From CAWCTD01 sp963798455 (GTDB lineage: Bacteria > Acidobacteriota > Terriglobia > Bryobacterales > Bryobacteraceae), in contig CAWCTD010000003.1 in the NCBI GenBank assembly GCA_963798455.1, positions 1,674,001-1,738,000 of the forward strand: 64,000 bases of DNA, written 5' to 3'. Below, piece after piece: positions 30,667 to 39,724 of the stretch (the first letter of the stretch is position 1; every line of letters begins with the position of its first letter). Position numbers and translations under genes: made by a program. The notes below the pieces were generated by a model. That model was not told where the DNA came from and did no database searches. It was given only the letters and a program-made list of their open reading frames with translations.

Positions 30667-30938
30667 TGACGATGCCTCGCTACATGCTTAATCGGCAGCA
30701 TCCGGGAGAAGCTTAGCCCAGTCAAAGATTTCCAGCCTCTCTCGAAAACGCGTCACGCCGCGCATAACTCCTGCTTGAGACGCGTCTCGCGGCCGCTGAC
30801 GTGCAGATGGCCCGACAGTTCGCCAGGCCACGCCGAATTCTCCTCCACGCCGGTATCCGGCAGATACAGCTTCACACGGCGCACTTTTACGAGCGCTGCC
30901 TCATCCGGATTAGGGGCGTACTTCTTCGCCCGTTCCGG
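30667..30938 (-). other. In-frame open extension after the stop of the 30939-31547 gene
   Basis: Beyond the TAG at 30939-30941 the same frame stays open for 62 codons to a TGA at 30753-30755, and reads like protein (PDEAALVKVRRVKLYLPDTG, then ELSGHLHVSGRETRL). It has no clear start of its own. It may be the lost C-terminus of the upstream gene after a nonsense mutation, a small gene, or chance. The rest of the span to 30667 has nothing I recognise. Confidence 0.3.
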
Positions 30939-31547
30939 CTACCGCTCGAAGGGGATCTCGATGTAGAAGAGTTCCCGGCGCGTGGAGGCTTCCCGGATGC
31001 CGGTAATGTAGAGCACGCTCCCGGCGCGGTGCGGAACCTGGAAGTAGAAGAAGCCGCTGGCGGACTCGCCCGGCGGCAGCATCTTCGCCGCGAAGGCGCG
31101 CCCCTCGATCTCCCAGGCCGTCAGAGGGTTCTTCTTGCCGCCAGTCCGGGGGATGGGCGCCGGGAGAGGCCCCGGATAGATGTTGGGGCGCTTTACGCCC
31201 TGTGAGCGGGCGACGTCGCGCGCCGGCGTGGCATCCAGCCGCTGGCGCGACGGCAGGATGTATTCCACGCGCATGGTCTCGAGCGACAACGCCTGGCCGC
31301 TGTTGTTCTGCATCATCACCAGGATGGGTAGAATGCCGTACTGGTTGGGATTGAGCTTGCCGAAGGCCGGGCGCGTCTTCTCTTCCGTGTCAAATGGCTC
31401 GGCGGCCACCGTCAGCTTTTCCACCGTCTGGCGGTTGGGGTAGGAATCGATCGGCCCTGTTTCGAACTTCTTCTCCTTCTCCTTGTCGGCTCCGAATACC
31501 GTGACTATACTCAGGAGGAGAACGAACGACTTGGATGCGAAGCTCAT
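30939..31547 (-). CDS. Secreted hypothetical protein
   Basis: 202 residues with a signal peptide (MSFASKSFVLLLSIVTVFGA) followed by a Lys/Glu-rich start. The rest is beta-strand-like with no Cys and no known motif (AFGKLNPNQYGILPILVMMQNNSGQALSLETMRVEYILPSRQRL and later FFYFQVPHRAGSVLYITGIR). The start overlaps that of the divergent waaA-lpxK gene by 17 bases. The frame remains open past the stop (see 30667-30938). Function unknown. Confidence 0.6.
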   Translation of the reverse strand: MSFASKSFVLLLSIVTVFGADKEKEKKFETGPIDSYPNRQTVEKLTVAAEPFDTEEKTRPAFGKLNPNQYGILPILVMMQNNSGQALSLETMRVEYILPSRQRLDATPARDVARSQGVKRPNIYPGPLPAPIPRTGGKKNPLTAWEIEGRAFAAKMLPPGESASGFFYFQVPHRAGSVLYITGIREASTRRELFYIEIPFER

Positions 31548-33921
31548 CTGCTTGTTCTACCGGGCCATCGAGTGGGCCGCGTCCCCTTTTATCGTACTGT
31601 ACTTCGTCCTTCGGGCCCTGAGAGACCGCCGTTACCTCAGACGATTTCCGGAGAGACTCGGTTTCCTGCCTTCCTCCCTCCAGCCGCCCGCGGCGGGCGC
31701 CATCTGGCTCCACGCAGTGTCGGTCGGGGAGGTCCTCTCCACGCTCGAATTACTGAGGCGGCTGCGCGCGCGGCTGCCGTCCGCGCCGCTGTTTGTCTCG
31801 ACCACGACGCTGGCCGGCCGTGCGCTGGCGGATGAGAAGCTGGCCGGCCTGGCGGATGGGGTCTTGTACTCCCCGATCGACTTCTGCTTCGCCGTGCGGC
31901 GGGTCCTGCGGGCGCTCCACCCCGCGGTCGTGGTCGTGGCCGAGACGGAGATCTGGCCGAACCTGTATCGCGAGGCCAAGCGCGCCGGATGCGGCCTGGT
32001 GGTGGTCAACGGCCGTATCTCGGACAACGCACAGCCGCGCTATCGCCGCTTTGCCTGGTTCTTCCGGCGGGTCCTGGGCTGGCCTGACCGGATACTGGCT
32101 CAAAGCGCAGTCAGCCTCCAAAGATACCTCGCACTGGGCGCGCCGGCGGAGCGCGTATGCAACGCAGGGAACCTGAAATACGACTTCCAGCCAAAGCAGG
32201 CAGGGATACCCGAGCCGATCCGCACTTTCCTCGAACGGACCGCACCGGGCCATATCTGGATTGCGGCCAGCACCATGCCCCCCGCCGCTGCCGGCGACGT
32301 CGACGAGGACGACGTGGTGATCGACGCTTTCCAGTCGCTGGCCAGAGATCACCCTGGGCTGCTACTCATCCTGGCGCCGCGCAAGCCGGAGCGCTTTGAT
32401 GCGGTTGCGGAGAAACTCCAGGCCAGCCGGATCCCCTTCCTGCGGCGGTCGCGGCTGGACACCGGTTCGTCGCCGCTCCCGTTGCCGGGCATCCTCCTGC
32501 TCGATTCCATTGGGGACCTCGGATCTCTGTTCGCGCTGGAAAGCGTGGTCTTCATGGGCGGCTCGCTCGCGGCCCGCGGAGGACACAACATCCTGGAGCC
32601 GGCTTTCTTCGGCCGTCCGGTCGTGGTTGGGCCTCACATGGAGAACTTCTCGGAGATCGCGGAGGAGTTCGCATCGAGAGGCGGGTGCATGACCATCGCA
32701 GGGGCAGGCGAGCTTGGCCCGGCGCTCGGCCGCCTGCTCCTCGACTCCGATTTGAGTGCCGGGTTGGGGGAGAGAGCGCGACAACTGGCCCAAGCCAGAC
32801 GAGGGGCGACCGGCCGGGCGGCCGGCGTGATCGCCGATGTCTACGAGAGCGCCGTTCCCGCCTTTCGGCCTCCCTTCCCTGAGCACCAGTTGTTGTGGCT
32901 GCTTTCCCGGCTCTGGCAGTCCGGCTCCGCGTGGAACCGCGCAAGGGGCCTGCGAGCCAGCCAGTTCCTCTCGACGCCAGTAATCAGCATTGGCAGCCTG
33001 AGCATGGGAGGAAGCGGCAAGACGCCCTTCGTGCTTTGGCTGGCGGAAAGGCTACGGGAGTCTGGCAGCAGCCCGGCCATCCTGACTCGGGGTTACCGCC
33101 GCAGGGCGCCCGAACAGCAGACTGTTCTGGCGGCGAGAGAACCAACCCCGGTGGCTCGCACCGGCGACGAAGCACAGATCTTCCTGCGGTCGGGCGTGGC
33201 TCCCGTGGGCATCGGAGCGGACCGCGCGGCCACGGGGCGCTCCGTGGAACAGCGCTTCCACCCTGATGTTCTGATCCTCGACGACGGCTATCAGCACTGG
33301 CGGCTCGGCCGCGCCCTGGATATCGTTTTAGTGGATGCGCTCGACCCCTTCGGCGGCGGGGACGTGTTCCCCTTGGGGCGCCTCCGGGAACCGCCAGGGG
33401 CGCTCGCCCGCGCGGACGTGTTCGTGATCACGCGCGCCGAGCCGGAGCGCACGTACAAGGGAATCGAGGCCGTGCTCCGGGCGCACAATTTTCGGGCTCC
33501 GATTTTTTTGGCGCGGGTGACGCCCGAGTGCTGGGTGGACGCCGAATCGGGTGAGCAATTCGGCACGGCGAGCCTTCCCTTCTCGCGGGTGGGGGCGTTC
33601 TGCGGGCTGGCAAACCCCGCCTCGTTCTGGCGAACGCTCGCCGGACTCGGATACTCGCCGGTCGCCCGATGGGATCTTGGTGATCACCATCGCTACCGGC
33701 CGGTTGAGCTGAAGCGCCTCCGGGCGGTGGCTCGGCGTGCGGGAGCACAAGCGCTCGTGACCACGGAGAAAGACCTGATGAATCTCTGTGACAACTTCGC
33801 GGAGTTGATCGCGCCGCTTCGCCTGTGCTGGCTCAAGATCGGCGTCGAGGTGGACGGACACGAGCGGCTACTTCAAATCACCGAGGGAGTGTTGAGGAGA
33901 GCCGGACTCGAGCGCCAGTAG
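31531..33921 (+). CDS. waaA-lpxK: KDO transferase - lipid A 4'-kinase fusion (WaaA-LpxK)
   Basis: 796 residues, one continuous frame. Residues 1 to about 430 are WaaA: FYRAIEWAASPFIVLYFVLRALRDRR, IWLHAVSVGEV, VVVAETEIWPNLY, the VFMGGSLAARGGHNILEPAFFGRP glycosyltransferase-B signature. Residues about 445-790 are LpxK: FLSTPVISIGSLSMGGSGKTPF (Walker A near residue 492), LTRGYRR, DEAQIFLRS, LILDDGYQHW, VFPLGRLREP. The first attaches KDO to lipid IVA, the second phosphorylates the 4' position. TTG 31531 is chosen because AGGAGG lies 12 bases upstream and the WaaA N-terminus fits; no ATG is available in frame. With kdsA it shows KDO-containing lipid A. Confidence 0.88.
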   Translation: MDAKLICLFYRAIEWAASPFIVLYFVLRALRDRRYLRRFPERLGFLPSSLQPPAAGAIWLHAVSVGEVLSTLELLRRLRARLPSAPLFVSTTTLAGRALADEKLAGLADGVLYSPIDFCFAVRRVLRALHPAVVVVAETEIWPNLYREAKRAGCGLVVVNGRISDNAQPRYRRFAWFFRRVLGWPDRILAQSAVSLQRYLALGAPAERVCNAGNLKYDFQPKQAGIPEPIRTFLERTAPGHIWIAASTMPPAAAGDVDEDDVVIDAFQSLARDHPGLLLILAPRKPERFDAVAEKLQASRIPFLRRSRLDTGSSPLPLPGILLLDSIGDLGSLFALESVVFMGGSLAARGGHNILEPAFFGRPVVVGPHMENFSEIAEEFASRGGCMTIAGAGELGPALGRLLLDSDLSAGLGERARQLAQARRGATGRAAGVIADVYESAVPAFRPPFPEHQLLWLLSRLWQSGSAWNRARGLRASQFLSTPVISIGSLSMGGSGKTPFVLWLAERLRESGSSPAILTRGYRRRAPEQQTVLAAREPTPVARTGDEAQIFLRSGVAPVGIGADRAATGRSVEQRFHPDVLILDDGYQHWRLGRALDIVLVDALDPFGGGDVFPLGRLREPPGALARADVFVITRAEPERTYKGIEAVLRAHNFRAPIFLARVTPECWVDAESGEQFGTASLPFSRVGAFCGLANPASFWRTLAGLGYSPVARWDLGDHHRYRPVELKRLRAVARRAGAQALVTTEKDLMNLCDNFAELIAPLRLCWLKIGVEVDGHERLLQITEGVLRRAGLERQ

Positions 33922-33960
33922 CCCGCGCTTCAGAAACTCTGGCTGCCGCCCGCAACCACT

Positions 33961-33969
33961 TGGTATAAT
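33961..33969 (+). promoter_or_regulatory. Extended -10 promoter of the hopanoid operon (TGGTATAAT)
   Basis: A perfect TATAAT with the TGn extension stands 11-16 bases before the ispH ATG (33980). Transcription would start only a few bases before the ATG, so the message is nearly leaderless. No good -35 box is seen, as is usual for extended -10 promoters. Confidence 0.55.
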
Positions 33970-33979
33970 AGGGCTTCCG

Positions 33980-34975
33980 ATGGGCTTGCGCGAACTCGCT
34001 CACGAAGGCTCCGCCGAAAAGACGATCCTGCTGTTGACCCCGCGAGGCTTCTGCGCCGGCGTGGTGCGGGCCATCGACGTGGTCAGGATCGCGCTCAGCC
34101 TGTATGGGGCGCCCATTTACGTGCGCAAGGAGATCGTCCATAACCGGTACGTAGTCGAGGAGTTGCACGCAGCCGGCGCGATGTTCGTGGACGAACTGGA
34201 CGAGGTGCCGGAGGGGGCAAGGGTCATTTTCAGCGCCCACGGAGTCTCCCCCGCGGTCAGGCAGATGGCGGCTGAGAGGCGGTTGCAGGTCATCGATGCA
34301 ACCTGCCCTTTGGTGACCAAGGTGCATCTGGAGGCCGTCCGGTTCGCCCTGCAGGGCCACACCATCGTTCTGATCGGGCACAGGGACCACGACGAAGTGG
34401 TGGGGACCTTGGGCGAGGCTCCCGAAAACACCGTCCTGGTGGAGACGGTCGAGGATGTGGAAGAGATCGAGGTGCCGGATCCGGACAGGGTCTGCTACAT
34501 CACCCAGACCACGCTCAGTTTGGACGAAACAAAGGACATCGTGGCAAGGCTGCGCCAGCGGTTTCCGGCCATTCAGGGCCCGCGCGCCCAGGACATCTGC
34601 TACGCCACTCAGAACCGCCAGTTGGCGGTGAAGGCCTCGGCGCCGGATTGCGAGCTGCTCCTGGTCGTGGGTTCCAGGAACAGCTCCAACTCCAAGCGTC
34701 TGGTGGAGGTCTGCGAAAAGAACGGGGTTCCGGCCCACTTGATCGATGACCAGAGTGAAGTGGAGCCGGGCTGGCTCCAAGGCGTGAGCCGCGTGGCGGT
34801 GACAGCGGGGGCATCCGCGCCTGAGAACCTGGTCCAGGACCTGGTCGCGTCCCTCAAGCGCCTCGGTTACCAGCGTGTTGTGGAGCTTCTGGTGAAAGAG
34901 GAAGACGTCCGATTCTCGCTGCCCCCAGAACTGGTGCAGATTTCCGATACGCCCGCGGTTCCCCGTCCAATATGA
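33980..34975 (+). CDS. ispH: 4-hydroxy-3-methylbut-2-enyl diphosphate reductase
   Basis: 331 residues. The three Cys that hold the iron-sulfur cluster are in TPRGFCAGVVRA, DATCPLVTKVH and QDICYATQNRQ; His residues in KEIVHNRYVV, SAHGV and GHRDHDEVVG, and SRNSSNSKRL are the substrate-binding motifs. It performs the last step of the MEP pathway, giving IPP and DMAPP. It is the first gene of the hopanoid operon, overlaps shc by four bases (ATGA), and supplies precursor; such an IspH in hopanoid clusters is sometimes called HpnX-like. Confidence 0.94.
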   Translation: MGLRELAHEGSAEKTILLLTPRGFCAGVVRAIDVVRIALSLYGAPIYVRKEIVHNRYVVEELHAAGAMFVDELDEVPEGARVIFSAHGVSPAVRQMAAERRLQVIDATCPLVTKVHLEAVRFALQGHTIVLIGHRDHDEVVGTLGEAPENTVLVETVEDVEEIEVPDPDRVCYITQTTLSLDETKDIVARLRQRFPAIQGPRAQDICYATQNRQLAVKASAPDCELLLVVGSRNSSNSKRLVEVCEKNGVPAHLIDDQSEVEPGWLQGVSRVAVTAGASAPENLVQDLVASLKRLGYQRVVELLVKEEDVRFSLPPELVQISDTPAVPRPI

Positions 34976-36916
34976 CCCCGAACGTGCAAGTTGGAGAAAG
35001 GTTGACGGCGGCCGCCGCGGACGTGACGCGACGCGCGGCGGACTACCTGATAAGGCTGCAGCACCCGGATGGATACTGGTGGGGCGAGCTGACAGCCGAC
35101 ACGACGCTCGAGTCCGACTTCATCCTCCTCCAACTTTGGCTATACCCACCCGAAGGCGGGGTGTGGAGCCCCCCCACAAGGGACCTGGTGAGCAAGGCCG
35201 TGCAGTCCATTCTGGCCCGCCAATTGCCGGACGGCGGCTTCAACATTTACGAAAAGGGGCCGTCGGAGATCAGCGCGACCGTGAAAGCCTACTTCGCGCT
35301 GAAGGTGGCCGGGCTTCCGCCGGACGGCCCGGAGTTGACCCGGGCGCGCGATCGCATTCTGGCCTTGGGCGGCATGCAGGCCGCCAACAGCTACGTCAAG
35401 ATCAATCTCAGCCTGTTCGACCTCTACCCTCGCGAGAACTGTCCCTCCATCCCGCCCGAGATGATGCTGCTTCCGGGCAACTTCATCTACCAGATGTCGT
35501 CGCTGGACTCGCGCCATCGTCGTTCCGCTGTCCATCGTGCACGCTCACCGCCCCAGGCGGCCGGTGCCGGCCGGGTTCGACCTGAAGGAACTGCTTCCTG
35601 CCCGGCGTGAGGATGGCGTATCTGGGCGGGAAACACTCGCTGAGCTGGCGCAGCTTGTTCCTGGCGTTCGACATCGTCCTGAAGTTCTGGGAGAGGCACG
35701 GGTCGAAGTCGCCTGCGGCCAGGGCCATCAAGCGGGCCGAGGAATGGATGTTGGAGCGAACGCGCTACTCCGACGGCCTGGGGGCGATCTATCCGCCCAT
35801 GATGTACTCATCATGGCGCTCGACGTTCTGGGCTACTCCAGGCGATCACCCGGACTTCATCGAGGCGCACGACCAGTTCATGCGCCTGCTGGTGGACGAC
35901 GGGCAGCGTTTCTTCTTCCAGCCATGCTTCTCTCCGGTCTGGGACACGGCCATCGTCGCCTTCGCGCTGGCGCGAAAGCGGCGCGGCGCCGGCCGAAGTC
36001 CTGCCGGCACACGGCCGATTGGCTGCTGACCAAGGAAGTCCGCCGCAAGGGCGACTGGTCGCGTGAAGCGTCCGAACATCGAACCCTCCGGCTGGTACTT
36101 CGAGTTCGCCAACGAGTTCTACCCCGATATCGACGACACCGCCATGGTGCTGCTGGCGCTCAAGGGAGCACGCGCCTCCCGGCCCGGCGAGCAGGAAGCC
36201 TCGACGCGGCGCGCCGTCGACTGGCTGCTGAGCATGCAGTCCAGCGACGGCGGCTGGGCGGCCTTCGACGTGGACAACAACTGGCATCCGCTGAGCGAGG
36301 TGCCGTTCGCCGATCACAACGCCATGCTCGATCCCACCTGCCCGGATATCACCGGGCGCGTGCTGGAAGCGCTTTGCGCCCAGGGCGTGGACCCGAAGAG
36401 CCCGGCGATCCGGCGCGGCGTGGAGTACCTGGTCCGCACGCAGGAGCCGGACGGAAGCTGGTACGGGCGCTGGGGCGTGGACTACATCTACGGAACGTTC
36501 CTCGCGCTGCGCGGCCTGAGCGCCGCGGGCGAAAGCGACCGCGAGGCCCACATTCTGCGCGCCGGCGAATGGCTGCGCTCGATCCAGAACGCCGACGGCG
36601 GCTGGGGCGAAAGCTGCGCCAGCTACGACAACGAGACTTTCATGCCGCGCCGAAAGCACGCCCTCGCAGACCGCCTGGGCGATCCTGGGCCTCATGGCCG
36701 GCGGCGACAACGCCAGCCGGAGTGTCACCAGGGCGATCGAGTACCTGCTGGAAACGCAGCGCAGCGACGGAACCTGGGACGAAGAACTGACCACGGGGAC
36801 GGGATTTCCGAGGGTCTTCTACCTCGAATTACCATCTCTACCGGCACTCCTTCCCGCTGCTGGCCCTGGCGACTTTCCTCAAACAGCGTGGCCTCAATAA
36901 CTCGGAGGGGACATGA
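34972..36916 (+). CDS. shc: Squalene-hopene cyclase, about nine frameshifts
   Basis: Terpene cyclase of about 640 residues when restored. N-terminal LIRLQHPDGYWWGEL, then ESDFILL; the catalytic acidic motif DIDDTAMVLLAL is intact, and QW repeats QSSDGGWAAF, QEPDGSWYGRWG, QNADGGWGES and QRSDGTWDEE are visible. The frame shifts near 35502, 35593, 35806, 35841, 35972, 36005, 36061, 36648 and 36825; most are one-base insertions, at least one (35806) a deletion. Between them the protein sequence is fully family-like, so I think the gene is functional and the DNA sequence imperfect. The enzyme is monotopic in the inner membrane and cyclises squalene to hopene. It ends at 36914-36916, overlapping hpnH. 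Confidence 0.88.
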
Positions 36917-38035
36917 GATTTCCACTTTCCCTGACGGCCGGCATGGCCCGGTACATCTTCCGGAACAAGCTGCGTCCACGGCCGGAGTGGCAGAAGGACC
37001 TGTCGTCGACAACAGATGCGTCGAATCCGTTCCGGATCATTCACCACGGACCGGCGGCAAGCTCGCCGGCGAGCCCCACCCCATGATCGGCAAGCGGTTC
37101 CCGCTGGTGCTGATGCTGGAGCCGCTGCACGCCTGCAACCTCACCTGCACCGGCTGCGGCCGGATCCGCGAGTACGAATCGACGATCACGCGAGCGGCTC
37201 ACGCTGGAGCAGTGCCTGGCGGCGGTGGATGAGTGCGGCGCGCCGATGGTGTCGATCTGCGGCGGCGAGCCGTTGATGTACCCGGAGATCGGCGCAGCTG
37301 GTGGCGGGACTGCTGGAGCGCAACAAGCACATCTACCTCTGCACCAACGGCATGTTCATCCGGAAGCACCTGCAAGGAATTCACCCCGGACGACCGGCTG
37401 TTCCTTCAACGTGCACCTGGACGGCATGGAGAAGACCCACGACATCGTGCGTGGAGACGCGAGGGCGTCTTCCGCGAGGCCATCGAAGGGCATCAAGGCG
37501 GCCAAGGCAGGCCGGCTTCAAGGTCTGCACCAACACGACCGTCTACAAAGAGACCGACATGCAGGAGATCGAGGCGCTGTTCGAATACCTGGAGCAGTTC
37601 GACGTCGACGGGCACATGCTGTCGCCGGCTTACGGCTACTCGGCGGTGGACGATCGCGAGATCTTCATGACCCGCGACGACGTCCACGAGAAGTTCAAGG
37701 ACATCGACCGGCTGGCGCAAGCGGTTCCGGCTGAACAGCACGCCGGTCTATCTGGATTTCCTGCAAGGGCGAGCGCGATCTGCCCTGCACGGCGTGGGGC
37801 AATCCGACCTACAACATCAAGGGCTGGAAGGGCCCCTGCTACCTGATCACCGACGGTCACTACCAGACGCTTCGAGGAGCTGATGACCAAGACGCCGTGG
37901 GAAAGCTACGGCCACGGCAACGATCCGCGCTGCGAGCACTGCATGGTGCACTGCGGTTACGAGCCGTCGGCGGCGCTGGGGATCAACGCCAAGCCGGGCG
38001 ACAGCTTCCGGTTGCTGCACTGGGTTCTTCGATAA
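36913..38035 (+). CDS. hpnH: Adenosylhopane synthase, radical SAM, ten or more frameshifts
   Basis: HpnH joins the 5'-deoxyadenosyl group to diploptene, giving adenosylhopane. From ATG 36913: MRFPLSLTAGMARYIFRNKLR, then PMIGKRFPLVLMLEPLHACNLTCTGCGRIREYES with the CxxxCxxC radical-SAM site, SICGGEPLMYPEI, LCTNGMFI, NVHLDGMEKTHDIV, NTTVYKETDM, HMLSPAYGYSAV and the C-terminal Cys cluster region PRCEHCMVHCGYEPSAAL. The frame shifts about every 70 bases between 37000 and 37900, nearly always by one extra base (for example 37292, 37401, 37456, 37489). Family length and all motifs are recovered when these are removed. Stop TAA 38033-38035. Confidence 0.87.
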
Positions 38036-38043
38036 CAAGGCGA

Positions 38044-39018
38044 GTGAAACCGACTCTGGTCACGGGAGCGACGGGTTTTGTGGGCGGGCACGTAGCGCGC
38101 CTGCTGGTGGAACGCGGGCGCCAGGTGCGGGCACTGGTCCGACCCTCCAGCAGGCTGCGCGAGTGGGAGGGTGACACCGCGGTCGGGGATCTGCGGGACC
38201 CGGATTCGCTCGCCAGCGCGGTGGAAGGGTGCGGCGTGGTGTTCCATGTCGCGGCGGACTACCGGCTTTGGGCGCCGGACCCCGAGGAAATGTATCGATC
38301 CAATGTGGAAGGGACCCGGAACCTGCTGGAGGCTGCCCGGCAAGCTGGCGTGGAACAGGTTGTATATACGAGCACGGTGGGCTGTATCGGCCTTCCCGAA
38401 GGGGAACTGGGCGACGAGGACAGCCCCGTCAGCCTGGCTGACATGGCGGGGCCGTACAAGCGATCCAAGTTCCTTGCCGAACAGGCCGCATTGGACTACG
38501 CGAGGTCCGGGTTTCCGGTGGTGATTGTGAACCCCACCGCACCCGTGGGAGACCACGATTTCAAGCCCACTCCGACCGGCAAGATCATTCTGGACTTCCT
38601 GCGCGGGGCGATGCCGGCGTTCGTGGATACAGGCTTGAACGTCGTGGACGTGAGGGACGCCGCTGCCGGCCACCTGCTGGCGTTGGAACGTGGCAGGCCC
38701 GGCGAACGTTACATCCTTGGGTGCCGCAACCTGACGTTGGAGCAGATCCTGAACGAGTTGGCCCTCGTGAGCGGGTTGAAGGCGCCGAAAACCAGGATTC
38801 CTTACGCGCTGGCCTATGCCGCCGGCGTGGCCTCGACCGCCTGGGCCGGGGTCACCGGGCGTGAACCGCGCGTGCCCGTGGACGCGGTGCGGCTGGCGAG
38901 CAAGAAGATGTTTGTGCGGCACGACAAGGCCGCCAAGGAGTTGGGGTACTCCCCCGGCCCGGTGGAAGACGCGCTTCGGAGAGCCGTGGAGTGGTTTCGG
39001 GCGAACGGCTACTGTTGA
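38044..39018 (+). CDS. hpnA: Hopanoid-associated sugar epimerase
   Basis: 324 residues of the extended short-chain dehydrogenase group: VTGATGFVGGHVARLL (nucleotide-binding Gly motif), HVAADYRLWAPDPEEMYRSNVEGT, YTSTVGCIGLP with the catalytic Ser/Thr, and YKRSKFLAE (Tyr-x3-Lys). The HVAADYRLW stretch is the signature of HpnA, present in most hopanoid clusters; its substrate is not established. GTG 38044 follows an AAGG site and lies eight bases after the hpnH stop. No frameshift is seen here, unlike in the two genes before it. Confidence 0.88.
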   Translation: MKPTLVTGATGFVGGHVARLLVERGRQVRALVRPSSRLREWEGDTAVGDLRDPDSLASAVEGCGVVFHVAADYRLWAPDPEEMYRSNVEGTRNLLEAARQAGVEQVVYTSTVGCIGLPEGELGDEDSPVSLADMAGPYKRSKFLAEQAALDYARSGFPVVIVNPTAPVGDHDFKPTPTGKIILDFLRGAMPAFVDTGLNVVDVRDAAAGHLLALERGRPGERYILGCRNLTLEQILNELALVSGLKAPKTRIPYALAYAAGVASTAWAGVTGREPRVPVDAVRLASKKMFVRHDKAAKELGYSPGPVEDALRRAVEWFRANGYC

Positions 39019-39019
39019 T

Positions 39020-39724
39020 GTGGAGACATTACTGCTAGTGGCTGCGGAAGCCAGAGAGTTCGTGGGAATCCGCCGACGCTGCCGGCGAGAGGCCCGCCTC
39101 GGCTGGCCGATCCGGTTCGCGCGGGCGGCGGAGCTGGGCGGGCGGAGGTGGGTGTTTGTCGCCAATGGCGAGGGTCCGGCGCTGGCCGGCGAGGCATGCG
39201 AAGTGGCTTGGAACAAACAGAAGGCCGACGCCTTGATCAGCACCGGTTTCTGCGGCGCCTTGGATCCGGCACTTTCGGAAGGGGAGGTTTTTGTCGCCTC
39301 CCGGGTGGAGAGCCCGGACGGGGCGTTTGCCGTGCAAGCCCGCGTCCCGGATTGCGGGAGACCGTGCTCCATCGGCAGGCTGATCTCGATTGACCGCGTC
39401 ATCCAGACCGCGGAGGAGAAAGAGAAGCTGCGAGGTCTTGGCGCATCCGCCGTGGAGATGGAAGCAGCGGCGGTCGGCTTGCGCGCCCGGCAGTGGGGGG
39501 TTCCGTTTTACTGCGTGCGTGGCGTAACGGACTTGGCCCACGAGAGCTTCCACCTGGATTTCAATGCCGCCAGAGGGCAAGACGGGCATCTAAGCACGGC
39601 CCGCATCCTGTGGGCGGCAGCCCGAAGGCCATACCCTCTGGCATCCGAACTGTATAGGTTGTATCATCGTAACTATCTGGCCACTCGGACATTAGGAGAT
39701 TTTCTTGCTGACTGTCGATTCTAG
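39020..39724 (+). CDS. hpnG: Adenosylhopane nucleosidase/phosphorylase
   Basis: 234 residues of the nucleoside phosphorylase fold. LLLVAAEAREF, FVANGEGPALAGEA, ISTGFCGALDPAL and VEMEAAAVGLRARQWGVPFYCVRGVTD (the base/ribose-binding Glu) mark it, as in HpnG, which removes adenine from adenosylhopane to give ribosylhopane. The GTG start lies one base after the hpnA stop. The 3' end overlaps the first dehydrogenase gene by 20 bases. Other nucleoside phosphorylases share the fold, but the operon position makes HpnG likely. Confidence 0.85.
   Translation: METLLLVAAEAREFVGIRRRCRREARLGWPIRFARAAELGGRRWVFVANGEGPALAGEACEVAWNKQKADALISTGFCGALDPALSEGEVFVASRVESPDGAFAVQARVPDCGRPCSIGRLISIDRVIQTAEEKEKLRGLGASAVEMEAAAVGLRARQWGVPFYCVRGVTDLAHESFHLDFNAARGQDGHLSTARILWAAARRPYPLASELYRLYHRNYLATRTLGDFLADCRF

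Noticed and set aside
35500..37900. shc and hpnH as pseudogenes
   Set aside because: All motifs are intact between the shifts, the shifts are mostly one-base insertions and clustered; sequence error is more likely, so they are listed as genes with frameshifts.
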